Shown here: one piece after another, positions 1-6,738 of the stretch
Position numbering within the stretch: the first letter of the stretch is position 1
Layout: every line of letters begins with the position of its first letter
Assembly: GCF_900110755.1 (NCBI RefSeq)
Contig: NZ_FOFF01000010.1
Location: forward strand, 62,001 to 126,000
Direction: 5' to 3'
DNA: 64,000 nt
DNA from: Streptomyces sp. yr375
GTDB lineage: Bacteria; Actinomycetota; Actinomycetes; Streptomycetales; Streptomycetaceae
Position numbers and translations under genes: made by a program
Notes under the pieces: generated by a model
What the model was told of the DNA's origin: nothing
Seen by the model: only the letters and a program-made list of their open reading frames with translations
Databases searched by the model: none

Positions 1-2
1 AC

Positions 3-392
3 GGCCGTTACGCGCTCGGCGTCGCGCTGATCCGGGCCGGGCGGCTCGCCGAGGGCCTGGTCCAACTGTCGGACGCGCTGGTGATGTTCGGCAGCAACCG
101 GCAGCGCCTGTGGGAGGGGACGACACACTTCCGTATCGCCCAACTGCACCTGGCCGACCAGCGTCCGGCGCAGGCCGCCCGGCACGCCGAACAGGCGCTG
201 GCGATCGGGTTCATCGGCGGCGACCTCATCCGGGGCGGTGTCCTGACGGTGCTGGGCAAGAGCCTGCACGCCCTCGGCCAGTCGGACCGGGCGCGCGCCT
301 GCTGGCAGGAGGCCCTGCTGCTCCTGGAACGCTCGGGAGTACCGGAGGCGGCCGAGGTACGGAGCCTGCTGGCTCCCCTGGACGCGTCGTGA
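3..392 (+). CDS. afsR: AfsR-like SARP regulator, C-terminal TPR end (partial)
   Basis: Only the last ~129 residues lie in the window; the frame is open from the first bases. They form tetratricopeptide-type helices (HFRIAQLHLADQRPAQAARH, then SDRARACWQEALLLLERSG) and end with the 'GVPEAAEVRSLL' segment typical of AfsR/SARP-NB-ARC-TPR regulators. In Streptomyces coelicolor AfsR is phosphorylated by AfsK and activates afsS. An AfsS-like gene follows 205 bp downstream and an AfsK-like kinase lies at 6739-9162, so AfsR is the natural assignment. The DNA-binding and ATPase domains are outside the window, so the identity rests on the C-terminal repeat and synteny. Another TPR-containing SARP is the alternative. 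Confidence 0.7.
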   Translation, partial: GRYALGVALIRAGRLAEGLVQLSDALVMFGSNRQRLWEGTTHFRIAQLHLADQRPAQAARHAEQALAIGFIGGDLIRGGVLTVLGKSLHALGQSDRARACWQEALLLLERSGVPEAAEVRSLLAPLDAS

Positions 393-408
393 GGATCCGG
401 CGGCCGTC

Positions 409-430
409 GTTCATCGAACGTTTATGACCG
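409..430 (+). promoter_or_regulatory. AfsR/SARP-type direct repeat (possible PHO box overlap)
   Basis: Two 11-bp direct repeat units, GTTCATCGAAC at 409-419 and GTTTATGACCG at 420-430, abut exactly. Eleven-bp tandem heptamer units (GTTYAYS-like) are the known geometry of AfsR and PhoP sites in the afsS promoter of S. coelicolor. A -10-like CAGGGT lies at 436-441, a few bases after the second unit, as expected for a SARP-activated promoter. The gene driven would be the AfsS-like gene at 598. Confidence 0.7.
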
Positions 431-482
431 CCTGACAGGGTCGGTTCAACGGTCCGTCGTGTCGGGGGGCAGACGGGTCGAC

Positions 483-504
483 GAGCCCACTGGGGGGTGG
501 GCTC
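483..504 (+). other. Leader hairpin 1 of the afsS-like transcript
   Basis: GAGCCCAC (483-490) and GTGGGCTC (497-504) form a perfect 8-bp stem around a 6-nt loop. It lies in the untranslated leader between the AfsR-box promoter and the start codon at 598. Confidence 0.55.
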
Positions 505-516
505 CGGCATATGCCG

Positions 517-551
517 CTGTCCGGCGATACTTCGGGGGAATCGCCGGACAG
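517..551 (+). other. Leader hairpin 2 of the afsS-like transcript
   Basis: CTGTCCGGCGAT (517-528) pairs perfectly with ATCGCCGGACAG (540-551), a 12-bp stem with an 11-nt loop. No U-tract follows, so a simple intrinsic terminator is not obvious. A structural or attenuation role in the leader is possible. It ends about 32 nt before the Shine-Dalgarno at 584-590. Confidence 0.6.
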
Positions 552-597
552 AGGCGCCTTTCAGCCACTGCACACCACTCCCAGGGGGAGCCTGAAC

Positions 598-885
598 ATG
601 AGCGACACCGAGAAGAAGCAGCCGGACGAGACCGCGGCCATCAGGACGCTGGAGAACCACGCTCCCATCATGCCGACCCTGTCCAGGCCCGCGACACCGG
701 ACACGAAGTCGTCGGACACAAAGCCGTCGGACGCCAAGTCGCCCGACTCCGGGACGACTTCGGCACTGGCTTCCACGCCGACCTCCGCACCGACGTCCAC
801 GCTGGCGGCCGACGACGAGATCGTCACGTTCGAGAACCACGCTCCGGCTCCGCCCGCCCTGGACCTGGACGGCAAGCAAGCCTGA
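598..885 (+). CDS. afsS: AfsS-like small regulatory protein with two ENHAP repeats
   Basis: A 95-residue hydrophilic protein. The start at 598 is chosen because GGGGGAG (584-590) sits 7 nt upstream; an in-frame ATG at 511 would place hairpin 2 inside the coding region. It contains TLENHAPIMP (residues 17-26) and TFENHAPAPP (77-86). These match the T-x-x-D-N-H-M-P-x-x-P repeat described for AfsS (AfsR2), the small AfsR-activated pleiotropic regulator of antibiotic production. The 50-residue spacer is Ser/Thr/Pro/Lys rich and disordered-looking (SSDTKPSDAKSPDSG). S. coelicolor AfsS is 63 residues, so this homologue is longer, with the motif kept at both ends. Position behind an AfsR-like gene and an AfsR box supports the call. 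Molecular mechanism is not known from sequence. Confidence 0.75.
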   Translation: MSDTEKKQPDETAAIRTLENHAPIMPTLSRPATPDTKSSDTKPSDAKSPDSGTTSALASTPTSAPTSTLAADDEIVTFENHAPAPPALDLDGKQA

Positions 886-900
886 GTTCCCGACGGGGAT

Positions 901-937
901 CGGCCGCGGCGGCGCGGAGGGGAAGCCGCCGCGGCCG
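901..937. terminator. Strong GC hairpin between convergent genes
   Basis: CGGCCGCGGCGGC (901-913) and GCCGCCGCGGCCG (925-937) form a perfect 13-bp stem with an 11-nt loop. It sits between the convergent afsS-like gene and the CoA ligase, so it can terminate both. No U-run, as is common in Streptomyces. Confidence 0.7.
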
Positions 938-980
938 AGGCATGCCCGCATCCGGAACAAGCCACGGCCGCCTTGCCGGT

Positions 981-2627
981 TCACCGCCCCCGCAGCTCTC
1001 CCTTGACCACCTTCCCGCTCGCGTTGCGAGGCAGTTCGGCGACGAAGACGACCACCCTGGGGACCTTGTAGTTGGCCATCTCGCGGCGGGACCAGGCGAT
1101 CAGGTCGTCGGCGGTGGCGGTCGCGCCGGGACGCCGGACCACGTACGCCTTGCCGACCTCGCCGAGCCGTGGGTCCGGGACGCCGATGACGGCGACGTCG
1201 GCCACGTCCGGGTGCAGGCCGAGGAGTTGCTCTATCTCCGCCGGGTAGGCGTTGAAGCCGCCGACGATGAACATGTCCTTCATCCGGTCGGTGATACGGA
1301 GGTTGCCCGCCGCGTCCAGTACGCCGACGTCGCCCGTGCGCAACCAGCCGTCCGCGGTGCGGACTTCGGCCGTCGCCGCGTCGTCCTCGTAGTAGCCGCG
1401 CATGACGTTGAAGCCTCGGACCAGCACCTCGCCCGGGGTACCGGCCGGGAGTTCGGCGCCCGCCTCGTCGACGACCTTGACCTCCGTCCCGGGGATCGCC
1501 CGGCCGGACGTCGACGCGATCACCTGCGGCTCGTCGCCCCGGCGGCACATCGTGACGATGCCGCTGGCCTCCGAGAGGCCGTACGCCGTCAGGACGGTCC
1601 GTACGCCGAGTTCGCCCCGCAGCCGTTCCACGAGACGCAGCGGGACGACCGCCGCGCCGGTCACGACCAGCCTCAGCGCCGACAGGTCGTACGTGTCGCG
1701 GGACGCGTGGTCCAGGAGGGACTGGTGGAGCGTCGGGGGGCCGGGCAGCACCGACACCCGCTCCGCGGCCACGTTCGCCAGCACCGCGTCCACGTTGAAC
1801 ACCGACTGCGGGATCATCGTCGCGCCCCGCATCAGGCAGGCGATCACGCCCGCCTTGTAGCCGAAGGTGTGGAAGAAGGGGTTGACGATCAGGTAGCGGT
1901 CGCCGTGCCGCAGCCCGGCCAGGTCGGCCCAGATCCGGTACGCCGTGAGGGTCTGCGCGTGCGTGATCACCGCGCCCTTCGGGCGGCCCGTCGTGCCCGA
2001 GGTGTAGACGATGTCCGACGGCCAGTCCCCCCGCACCGCGTCCGCCCGCGCCCGCACGAGCGCCGCCTCCACCCCGTCCCCGCTCGCCAGGAAGTCCTTC
2101 CAGGTACGGAAGTCGGCCGGGGCGTCGTCGGACAGCACCACGACCTGCTCCAGCGCGGGAAGCCCGGCCAACGGCCCCCGCCCCACCCCCGTACCCGGCC
2201 CCGCACCCGGCCCCTCCCCCGCAGCCCGCCGCAACGACGCCACATACGACGTCCCCAGGAACGTACCCGTCACGAACAGCAGCCGCGCCCCACTCCTGCG
2301 CAGCACATACGCGGCCTCCGCGCCCTTGAACCGGGTGTTCAGCGGGACCAGCACCGCCCCCGCCGACACCGCGCCCAGCGCCGCGACCATCCACTCCAGC
2401 GAGTTGGGCGCCCAGATGCCGACCCGGTCGCCCGCCCGCACCCCGTTCGCGACGCACGCCGCCGCCGCGCGCTCGACCCGCACGCCGAGTTCGCCGTACG
2501 AGATCCGCGTGCGGCCGTCGACCACCGCCTCGGTGTCGGCGAACCGCTGGGCCGCCGCCCGAACGAGCCCCGGAATACTGCCCCACTGCACACTCTTGTC
2601 CACACTCGCGTCCACACTCGCGTCCAC
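981..2627 (-). CDS. FadD3-like acyl-CoA ligase (ANL superfamily)
   Basis: A 548-residue AMP-forming CoA ligase. It activates a carboxylic acid to its acyl-CoA through an acyl-adenylate. The P-loop YTSGTTGRPKG lies near residue 210, the adenylation motif TAYGLSEASG follows, the hinge is DRMKDMFIVGGFNAYPAEIE, and NASGKVVKGEL at the C-terminus supplies the catalytic lysine. Overall pattern resembles actinobacterial FadD3, which activates the HIP acid left after steroid side-chain and ring A/B removal, but substrate cannot be read from sequence. The N-terminus has a short tandem repeat (DASVDASVDKS), so the true start could be slightly downstream; GGGAGG precedes the chosen one. Divergent from the Ltp operon, with CTGACR-type palindromes between them. 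Confidence 0.85.
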   Translation of the reverse strand: MDASVDASVDKSVQWGSIPGLVRAAAQRFADTEAVVDGRTRISYGELGVRVERAAAACVANGVRAGDRVGIWAPNSLEWMVAALGAVSAGAVLVPLNTRFKGAEAAYVLRRSGARLLFVTGTFLGTSYVASLRRAAGEGPGAGPGTGVGRGPLAGLPALEQVVVLSDDAPADFRTWKDFLASGDGVEAALVRARADAVRGDWPSDIVYTSGTTGRPKGAVITHAQTLTAYRIWADLAGLRHGDRYLIVNPFFHTFGYKAGVIACLMRGATMIPQSVFNVDAVLANVAAERVSVLPGPPTLHQSLLDHASRDTYDLSALRLVVTGAAVVPLRLVERLRGELGVRTVLTAYGLSEASGIVTMCRRGDEPQVIASTSGRAIPGTEVKVVDEAGAELPAGTPGEVLVRGFNVMRGYYEDDAATAEVRTADGWLRTGDVGVLDAAGNLRITDRMKDMFIVGGFNAYPAEIEQLLGLHPDVADVAVIGVPDPRLGEVGKAYVVRRPGATATADDLIAWSRREMANYKVPRVVVFVAELPRNASGKVVKGELRGR

Positions 2628-2650
2628 AACCAGCCTCCCGCACGCAGTAG

Positions 2651-2665
2651 CTGACGACCCGTCAG
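2651..2665. promoter_or_regulatory. Operator CTGACG-ACC-CGTCAG
   Basis: Perfect 6-bp inverted repeat with 3-nt spacer in the divergent fadD/ltp promoter, 24 bp from the fadD start. Member of the eleven-site palindrome family of this window. Confidence 0.75.
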
Positions 2666-2677
2666 ATTAGCTGTACC

Positions 2678-2692
2678 GTGACGTCCTGTCAG
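2678..2692. promoter_or_regulatory. Second operator GTGACG-TCC-TGTCAG
   Basis: Matches CTGACG-N3-CGTCAG at 10 of 12 arm positions and lies 12 nt beyond the first site, on the ltp side of the divergent promoter. It covers an ATG at 2678 that could otherwise be taken as the ltp start. Confidence 0.55.
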
Positions 2693-2728
2693 CTCATGTC
2701 CAGCGTTGTGTCTGCTGAGGTGAGGCCA

Positions 2729-3883
2729 GTGACCGGGCTCAAGGACGCCACCGCCGTCGTCGGCATCGGACAGACGCCGTTCGCCAAGCACCTGCCCGAG
2801 GACGAACGGACCCTCGCCTGCCGAGCCGTCCTCGCCGCCCTCGACGACGCCGGCATCGCCCCCGGCGAGGTCGACGCCCTCGCCTCCTACACCATGGAGG
2901 AGACGGACGAGGTCGAGCTCGCGAAGGCCGTCGGCTTCGGCGACCTGACCTTCTTCAGCAAGGTCGGGTACGGCGGCGGCGGTTCGTGCGCGACGGTCGC
3001 CCATCTGGCGGCGGCGATCGCCGCCGGCCAGGCCACGGTCGGGGTCGCCTGGCGCTCGCGCAAGCGGGGCAGCGGCCCGCGCCCGTGGACCAACACCACG
3101 GCCCAACTCCCCACCCCCGCCCAGTGGACCCGCCCCTTCGGCCTGCTGCGCCCCGCCGACGAGATAGCCATGCTGGCCCGCCGCTACCTCCACGAGTACG
3201 GCGCCACCCGCGACCACCTCTTCAACGTCGCCCTCGCCTGCCGCAACCGCGCCAACCAGAACCCGGCCGCGATCATGTACGACCGCCCCCTCACCCGCGA
3301 GATGTACATGACCTCCCGGTGGATCAGCGAGCCCCTCTGCCTCTACGACAACTGCCTTGAGACGGACGGCGCGTTGGCCTGCGTGATCGTCAGCAGAGAG
3401 CGCGCCCGCGACTGCCGCCACCGGCCGGTCTACGTCCACTCGGCCGCCCAGGGCCTGCCCGCCCAGCACCACGGCATGGTCAACTACTGGAACGACGACC
3501 CGCTCACCGGCCCCGCCTGGGCAGCCGCCCGACACCTGTGGAAACACGCCGACTTCACCCCGGCCGACGTCGATGTCGCCCAGATCTACGACGCGTTCAC
3601 CCCGCTCGTCCCGCTCTCCCTGGAGGGCTACGGGTTCTGCGGGCGCGGCGAGGGCGGGGCGTTCACCGAGGGCGGCGCGCTGGAGACCGGCGGCCGGCTG
3701 CCCCTCAACACGGGCGGCGGCGGCCTCAGCGAGGCCTACGTCCACGGCTTCAACCTCATCACCGAGGGCGTGAAACAACTACGCGGAGCGAGCACGGCCC
3801 AGGTCCCGGGCGCCACGACCTGCCTGGTCACGGCAGGCGAGGGCGTCCCGACCTCCGCCCTGCTTCTCACCAACAGACGTTGA
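2729..3883 (+). CDS. Thiolase-like lipid-transfer protein (Ltp/SCP-x type)
   Basis: A 384-residue thiolase-superfamily protein of the Ltp type. GTG at 2729 is chosen: GAGG at 2717-2720 is 8 nt upstream, whereas an ATG at 2678 lies in an operator. Features: YGGGGSCATV with a Cys (residue 87) at the thiolase nucleophile position, CLETDGA, QIYDAFT, GRGEGGAF and a glycine-rich LNTGGGGLSEA near the C-terminus. Ltp proteins work with DUF35 partners in beta-oxidation or retro-aldol cleavage of steroid CoA thioesters. A DUF35 gene follows after 16 bp and an enoyl-CoA hydratase overlaps that, forming a three-gene operon. Because the Cys is present, thiolase rather than aldolase activity is plausible; that is inference. 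Confidence 0.82.
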   Translation: MTGLKDATAVVGIGQTPFAKHLPEDERTLACRAVLAALDDAGIAPGEVDALASYTMEETDEVELAKAVGFGDLTFFSKVGYGGGGSCATVAHLAAAIAAGQATVGVAWRSRKRGSGPRPWTNTTAQLPTPAQWTRPFGLLRPADEIAMLARRYLHEYGATRDHLFNVALACRNRANQNPAAIMYDRPLTREMYMTSRWISEPLCLYDNCLETDGALACVIVSRERARDCRHRPVYVHSAAQGLPAQHHGMVNYWNDDPLTGPAWAAARHLWKHADFTPADVDVAQIYDAFTPLVPLSLEGYGFCGRGEGGAFTEGGALETGGRLPLNTGGGGLSEAYVHGFNLITEGVKQLRGASTAQVPGATTCLVTAGEGVPTSALLLTNRR

Positions 3884-3899
3884 CCTGCCAGGAGTTGAC

Positions 3900-4316
3900 A
3901 TGCTGAGCCCCGTCCCGGACGCCGACGGCGCCCCCTTCTGGCGGTACGCCGCCGAGGGCGAACTCCGCGTCCAGACCTGCGCCGACTGCGCCGAACCCCG
4001 CTTCCCGCCCCGCCCCTGCTGCCCGCACTGCCAGTCCTTCGCGGCCGAGTGGCGACGCACCTCCGGACGCGGCCGCATCTGGTCCTACGTCGTCCCGCAC
4101 CCGCCCCTCCTCCCCGAGTACGCGGCGCAGGCCCCGTACAACGTGATCCTCGTCGAACTGACCGAGGCTCCCCGGATCCGCCTGATCGGAAACCTGGTGA
4201 CGGCACCGGGCGCACCCCTCAACTCCCTTCCCCACGACCACATTCGGATCGGCGCAAGGGTACGGGTCGTCTTCGACGGAAACGGCCTGCCGCAGTGGGT
4301 CCTGGAGCGCCCGTGA
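3900..4316 (+). CDS. DUF35 Zn-ribbon/OB-fold protein
   Basis: A 138-residue protein with an N-terminal rubredoxin-like zinc ribbon (CADC, then CCPHC, residues ~27-45) followed by an OB-fold strand pattern (GRIWSYVVPHPPL, YNVILVELTEAPRIRLIGNL). DUF35 proteins bind acyl-CoA and act as obligate partners of Ltp aldolases/thiolases or MaoC hydratases, as in ChsH2-Ltp2 of mycobacterial cholesterol side-chain loss. AGGAG precedes the ATG. The stop overlaps the next gene's GTG (GTGA), so the two are translationally coupled. Likely partner: the Ltp encoded just upstream. Confidence 0.88.
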   Translation: MLSPVPDADGAPFWRYAAEGELRVQTCADCAEPRFPPRPCCPHCQSFAAEWRRTSGRGRIWSYVVPHPPLLPEYAAQAPYNVILVELTEAPRIRLIGNLVTAPGAPLNSLPHDHIRIGARVRVVFDGNGLPQWVLERP

Positions 4317-5086
4317 GCGTACTCACCGACCTCGACAAGGCCACCGGCGTAGCGGTAGTCACCCTGGACAGACCGACAAGACTCAACGCGATAGACCCAA
4401 CAACAATCAGCGAACTGAAGCTGATCTGGCGAGAGTTGCGATTCAACGACGCGATACGAGCGACAGTCCTCACCGGCTCCGGCACCCGGGCGTTCTCCAC
4501 AGGCCTGGACAGAGACACCGCCGTACCCCAACCGGCCTCCCCCTACATGCAGGACGACCCCCTCCTGACCATCGGCCCGAAGGCGAACGACCTGTGGAAG
4601 CCGGTCATCGCCGCTGTGGAGGGAATGGCCTGCGGGGGTGCCTTCTACCTGCTCGGCGAGTGCGACTTCATCGTCGCGGGCGCCGCCGCCGAGTTCTTCG
4701 ACCCGCACGTCACGTACGGCATGGTCAGCGCGTACGAGTCGATGCTCCTGGCGCAGCGGATGCCGTACGGCGAGGCAGCCCGGCTGATGCTCATGGGCAT
4801 GGCCGAACGGACCTCGGCCCGCCGCGCCCACGAGATCGGCCTCGTCTCCGAACTCACCGAACCAGGCGGCGCGTTGCAGGCGGCCGTCACCTGCGCGACG
4901 GTCATCGCCGGCCACCCCCCGACCGCCGTCCAGGGCACCGTACGTGCCCTCTGGGCGGCAAAGGAAGCAGCCCGCACCGCCGCCTTCGCCCAGGCACCCC
5001 ACCTCATCGCCCTGGGCAACCTGCCGGACGAGCAGCAGGCGGAGCTGTTCGCCGGGCGGCGGGGTGAGGGGTTCCGGGTGCGGTGA
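4313..5086 (+). CDS. Enoyl-CoA hydratase/isomerase family protein
   Basis: A 257-residue crotonase-fold protein. Conserved parts are VTLDRPTRLNAI, VLTGSGTRAFSTGLD and the oxyanion-hole loop AAVEGMACGGAFYLLGECDFIVA. At the place where classical hydratases carry a catalytic Glu (Q-P-E) this protein reads FFDPHVTYGM, so that Glu is replaced by His. Several actinobacterial crotonase paralogues share this FDPHV signature, and it may act as an isomerase, hydrolase or C-C lyase rather than a simple hydratase. The start is the GTG in the GTGA overlap with the DUF35 gene. It is the last gene of the ltp-DUF35-ech operon and converges with the next gene after 10 bp. Confidence 0.82.
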   Translation: MSVLTDLDKATGVAVVTLDRPTRLNAIDPTTISELKLIWRELRFNDAIRATVLTGSGTRAFSTGLDRDTAVPQPASPYMQDDPLLTIGPKANDLWKPVIAAVEGMACGGAFYLLGECDFIVAGAAAEFFDPHVTYGMVSAYESMLLAQRMPYGEAARLMLMGMAERTSARRAHEIGLVSELTEPGGALQAAVTCATVIAGHPPTAVQGTVRALWAAKEAARTAAFAQAPHLIALGNLPDEQQAELFAGRRGEGFRVR

Positions 5087-5096
5087 GGGGTTGTTG

Positions 5097-5645
5097 TCAG
5101 GTGGCCGGGGCGTACGGTTCCGGGTTGCAGTGGTCGACCTTCGCCGCGACGCCCGGGCTGGACAGGTCGACCTGCACGGTCGCCGTCGCGTTCCCGGCGA
5201 CGTACTCGTCCGTGCTGCCCTCTTCCACCCGGTTGGAACCGGCGTCCAGGAAATCGACCGTGACGGTGAAGTAACCCCCGGTCGAGTTCGGGTTGGTGAC
5301 CTCGACCGTCGCGTACGCCTGACTCGGCGTCGCACAGTCGACCAACGTCACCGAGGCGTCCTGAAGCGCCGCCGACGCGTCCGAGGAACCACTGCCACCG
5401 GACGCGTCGTCGTCATAGTCGTCATCGTCGTCGTAGTCGTGGTACCTCGAGCCCGACGTACCACCACCGCCTGACGACGAACTGTCGTGATCCTGGCTGG
5501 AGTTGCTGCACCCGCCACCGCCGCCGTCGCCACCACTGTGACTGCTGCCGTGCCCGTGCCCGCGTCCCGTCGAGAAACCGGTCAGCGCCAGGACGACCAG
5601 CACCGCCACCGTTGCGAACTTGAATTTCTGCCCCCGTCGATCCAT
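5097..5645 (-). CDS. Secreted low-complexity protein with C-terminal beta domain
   Basis: A 182-residue predicted exported protein. A basic start (MDRRGQKFK) leads into a hydrophobic segment (ATVAVLVVLALTGF). A ~70-residue Gly/Ser/Asp/His linker with an acidic run (HDYDDDDDYDDD) follows. The C-terminal ~80 residues look like a small beta domain (ATVEVTNPNSTGGYFTVTVD) with two Cys that could form a disulphide (DCATPS and DHCNPE). FxLYD-like extracellular domains have this character, but I cannot assign a family. It is unrelated to the neighbouring catabolic genes. Confidence 0.7.
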   Translation of the reverse strand: MDRRGQKFKFATVAVLVVLALTGFSTGRGHGHGSSHSGGDGGGGGCSNSSQDHDSSSSGGGGTSGSRYHDYDDDDDYDDDASGGSGSSDASAALQDASVTLVDCATPSQAYATVEVTNPNSTGGYFTVTVDFLDAGSNRVEEGSTDEYVAGNATATVQVDLSSPGVAAKVDHCNPEPYAPAT

Positions 5646-5914
5646 GCGAACAGCCTAGACAGGGCCTGTGCCGCGCAGTTCACCGAGTGGCGGCAGCGAA
5701 CCGCCCGCTACGACACGGTGATCCGCGAGAACTGGATGGTGACGACCTTGCCCGCCGCCACAACTCGGAACCGGCCGGCTCGGCAGGTACCGGGAACCAG
5801 ACGGGGCCGCGCCCCGACCACTGACACATGGAGCAGAAAAAGCCTGATGCGTGTGTTGCACCGGAAACGGAACACACGGTTCACGAAGGAAACCCTGCTG
5901 AAGGAGCCTCCCGC

Positions 5915-6544
5915 ATGCAGATCGCGATCGTTCTCTATCCCGGGTTCACCGCGCTGGACGTCATCGGACCGTACGACGTCCTGGGCCGCCTCCCGGACAC
6001 CGAGGTCGTCTTCGTCGCCGAGCGTCCGGGCCTTGTCCGCAACGACCTGGGCAGCCTGTCGATCGACGTCGTCGCAGGTCTCGCCGACGTGCCGAACCCG
6101 GATGTGGTGATCGTCGGTGGCGGCGCGGGTCAGGCCGAGCAGATGGCCGACGGGAGACTGCACGCATGGTTGCGTACGGTCGACCGGACCTCCGCGTGGA
6201 CGGCTTCCGTCTGCACGGGGACCTTGATCCTCGCCGCCGCCGGAGTCCTCGAAGGTCGTCGGGCGACGACCCACTGGGGTGCGCTCGAGCACCTCGCCGG
6301 GTTCGGTGTGACGCCGGCGAAGGAGCGGGTCGTCATCGACGGTCACTACGCGACCGGGGCAGGCGTCTCGGCGGGCATCGACATGGCGTTGACCCTGGCC
6401 GGTCTGATGGCGGGTGACGACGTGGCGCAGGCCCTTCAGCTCCTCATCGAGTACGCACCGGAGCCGCCCTACACCTCGGGATCCCCGAACTCCGCTCCGG
6501 CGGACGTCGTCGAGAAGCTGTTCACGCTGTTCCCGCCGAGCTGA
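5915..6544 (+). CDS. DJ-1/PfpI family protein (isonitrile hydratase-like)
   Basis: A 209-residue class I glutamine-amidotransferase-like protein. It starts with the strand MQIAIVLYPGFTALDVIGPY, which carries the Asp-containing motif typical of isonitrile hydratase and ThiJ-like proteins. The nucleophile elbow is TASVCTGTLILAAAG with the catalytic-type Cys, followed by GRRATTHWGALEHL, shared with FtrA/GlxA-type domains. There is no HTH, so it is the enzyme form rather than a regulator. ATG at 5915 follows AAGGAG at a good distance. Reaction and substrate are not determined by sequence. Confidence 0.78.
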   Translation: MQIAIVLYPGFTALDVIGPYDVLGRLPDTEVVFVAERPGLVRNDLGSLSIDVVAGLADVPNPDVVIVGGGAGQAEQMADGRLHAWLRTVDRTSAWTASVCTGTLILAAAGVLEGRRATTHWGALEHLAGFGVTPAKERVVIDGHYATGAGVSAGIDMALTLAGLMAGDDVAQALQLLIEYAPEPPYTSGSPNSAPADVVEKLFTLFPPS

Positions 6545-6662
6545 CGTCACGGGGCGACGGGTCAACCAGCCGCAGCAGCACCGGACTTGTCGCCTTTCCA
6601 TCCGATGGGGTGGTGGGCGGTGTGCTCGGTGGTGGTAGTGGGTGGTGACGGGGACGCCATCA

Positions 6663-6695
6663 CCCGCTGCCGCCCCGGCGTGGGGCGGCAGCGGG
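6663..6695. terminator. 14-bp hairpin between DJ-1 gene and afsK
   Basis: CCCGCTGCCGCCCC (6663-6676) pairs perfectly with GGGGCGGCAGCGGG (6682-6695) around a 5-nt loop. It lies between two convergent genes and is a probable bidirectional terminator. Confidence 0.7.
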
Positions 6696-6700
6696 CACGT

Positions 6701-6735
6701 ACGCCGGACGCCGGACGCCGGACGCCGGACGCCGG
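6701..6735. repeat. Five tandem copies of ACGCCGG
   Basis: Five exact 7-bp units end four bases before the stop codon of the afsK-like gene (stop at 6739-6741). A simple tandem repeat likely to vary in copy number. Confidence 0.85.
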
Positions 6736-6738
6736 TGG

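Noticed and set aside
511..885. Longer AfsS-like start at ATG 511
   Set aside because: It lacks a ribosome site and would place the 12-bp hairpin in coding sequence; ATG 598 has GGGGGAG at 7 nt.
598..885. RiPP precursor interpretation of the ENHAP repeats
   Set aside because: No RiPP-modifying enzyme is nearby, and position after AfsR plus the AfsR box fit AfsS better.
226..2654. Long alternative frames on both strands across the CoA ligase region
   Set aside because: Only the 981-2627 minus frame carries conserved adenylation motifs; the others are low-complexity.
2651..2692. KstR/KstR2-type operator
   Set aside because: The arms CTGACR/YGTCAG do not match the AACnnGTT or CAAGnnCTTG cores known for those regulators.
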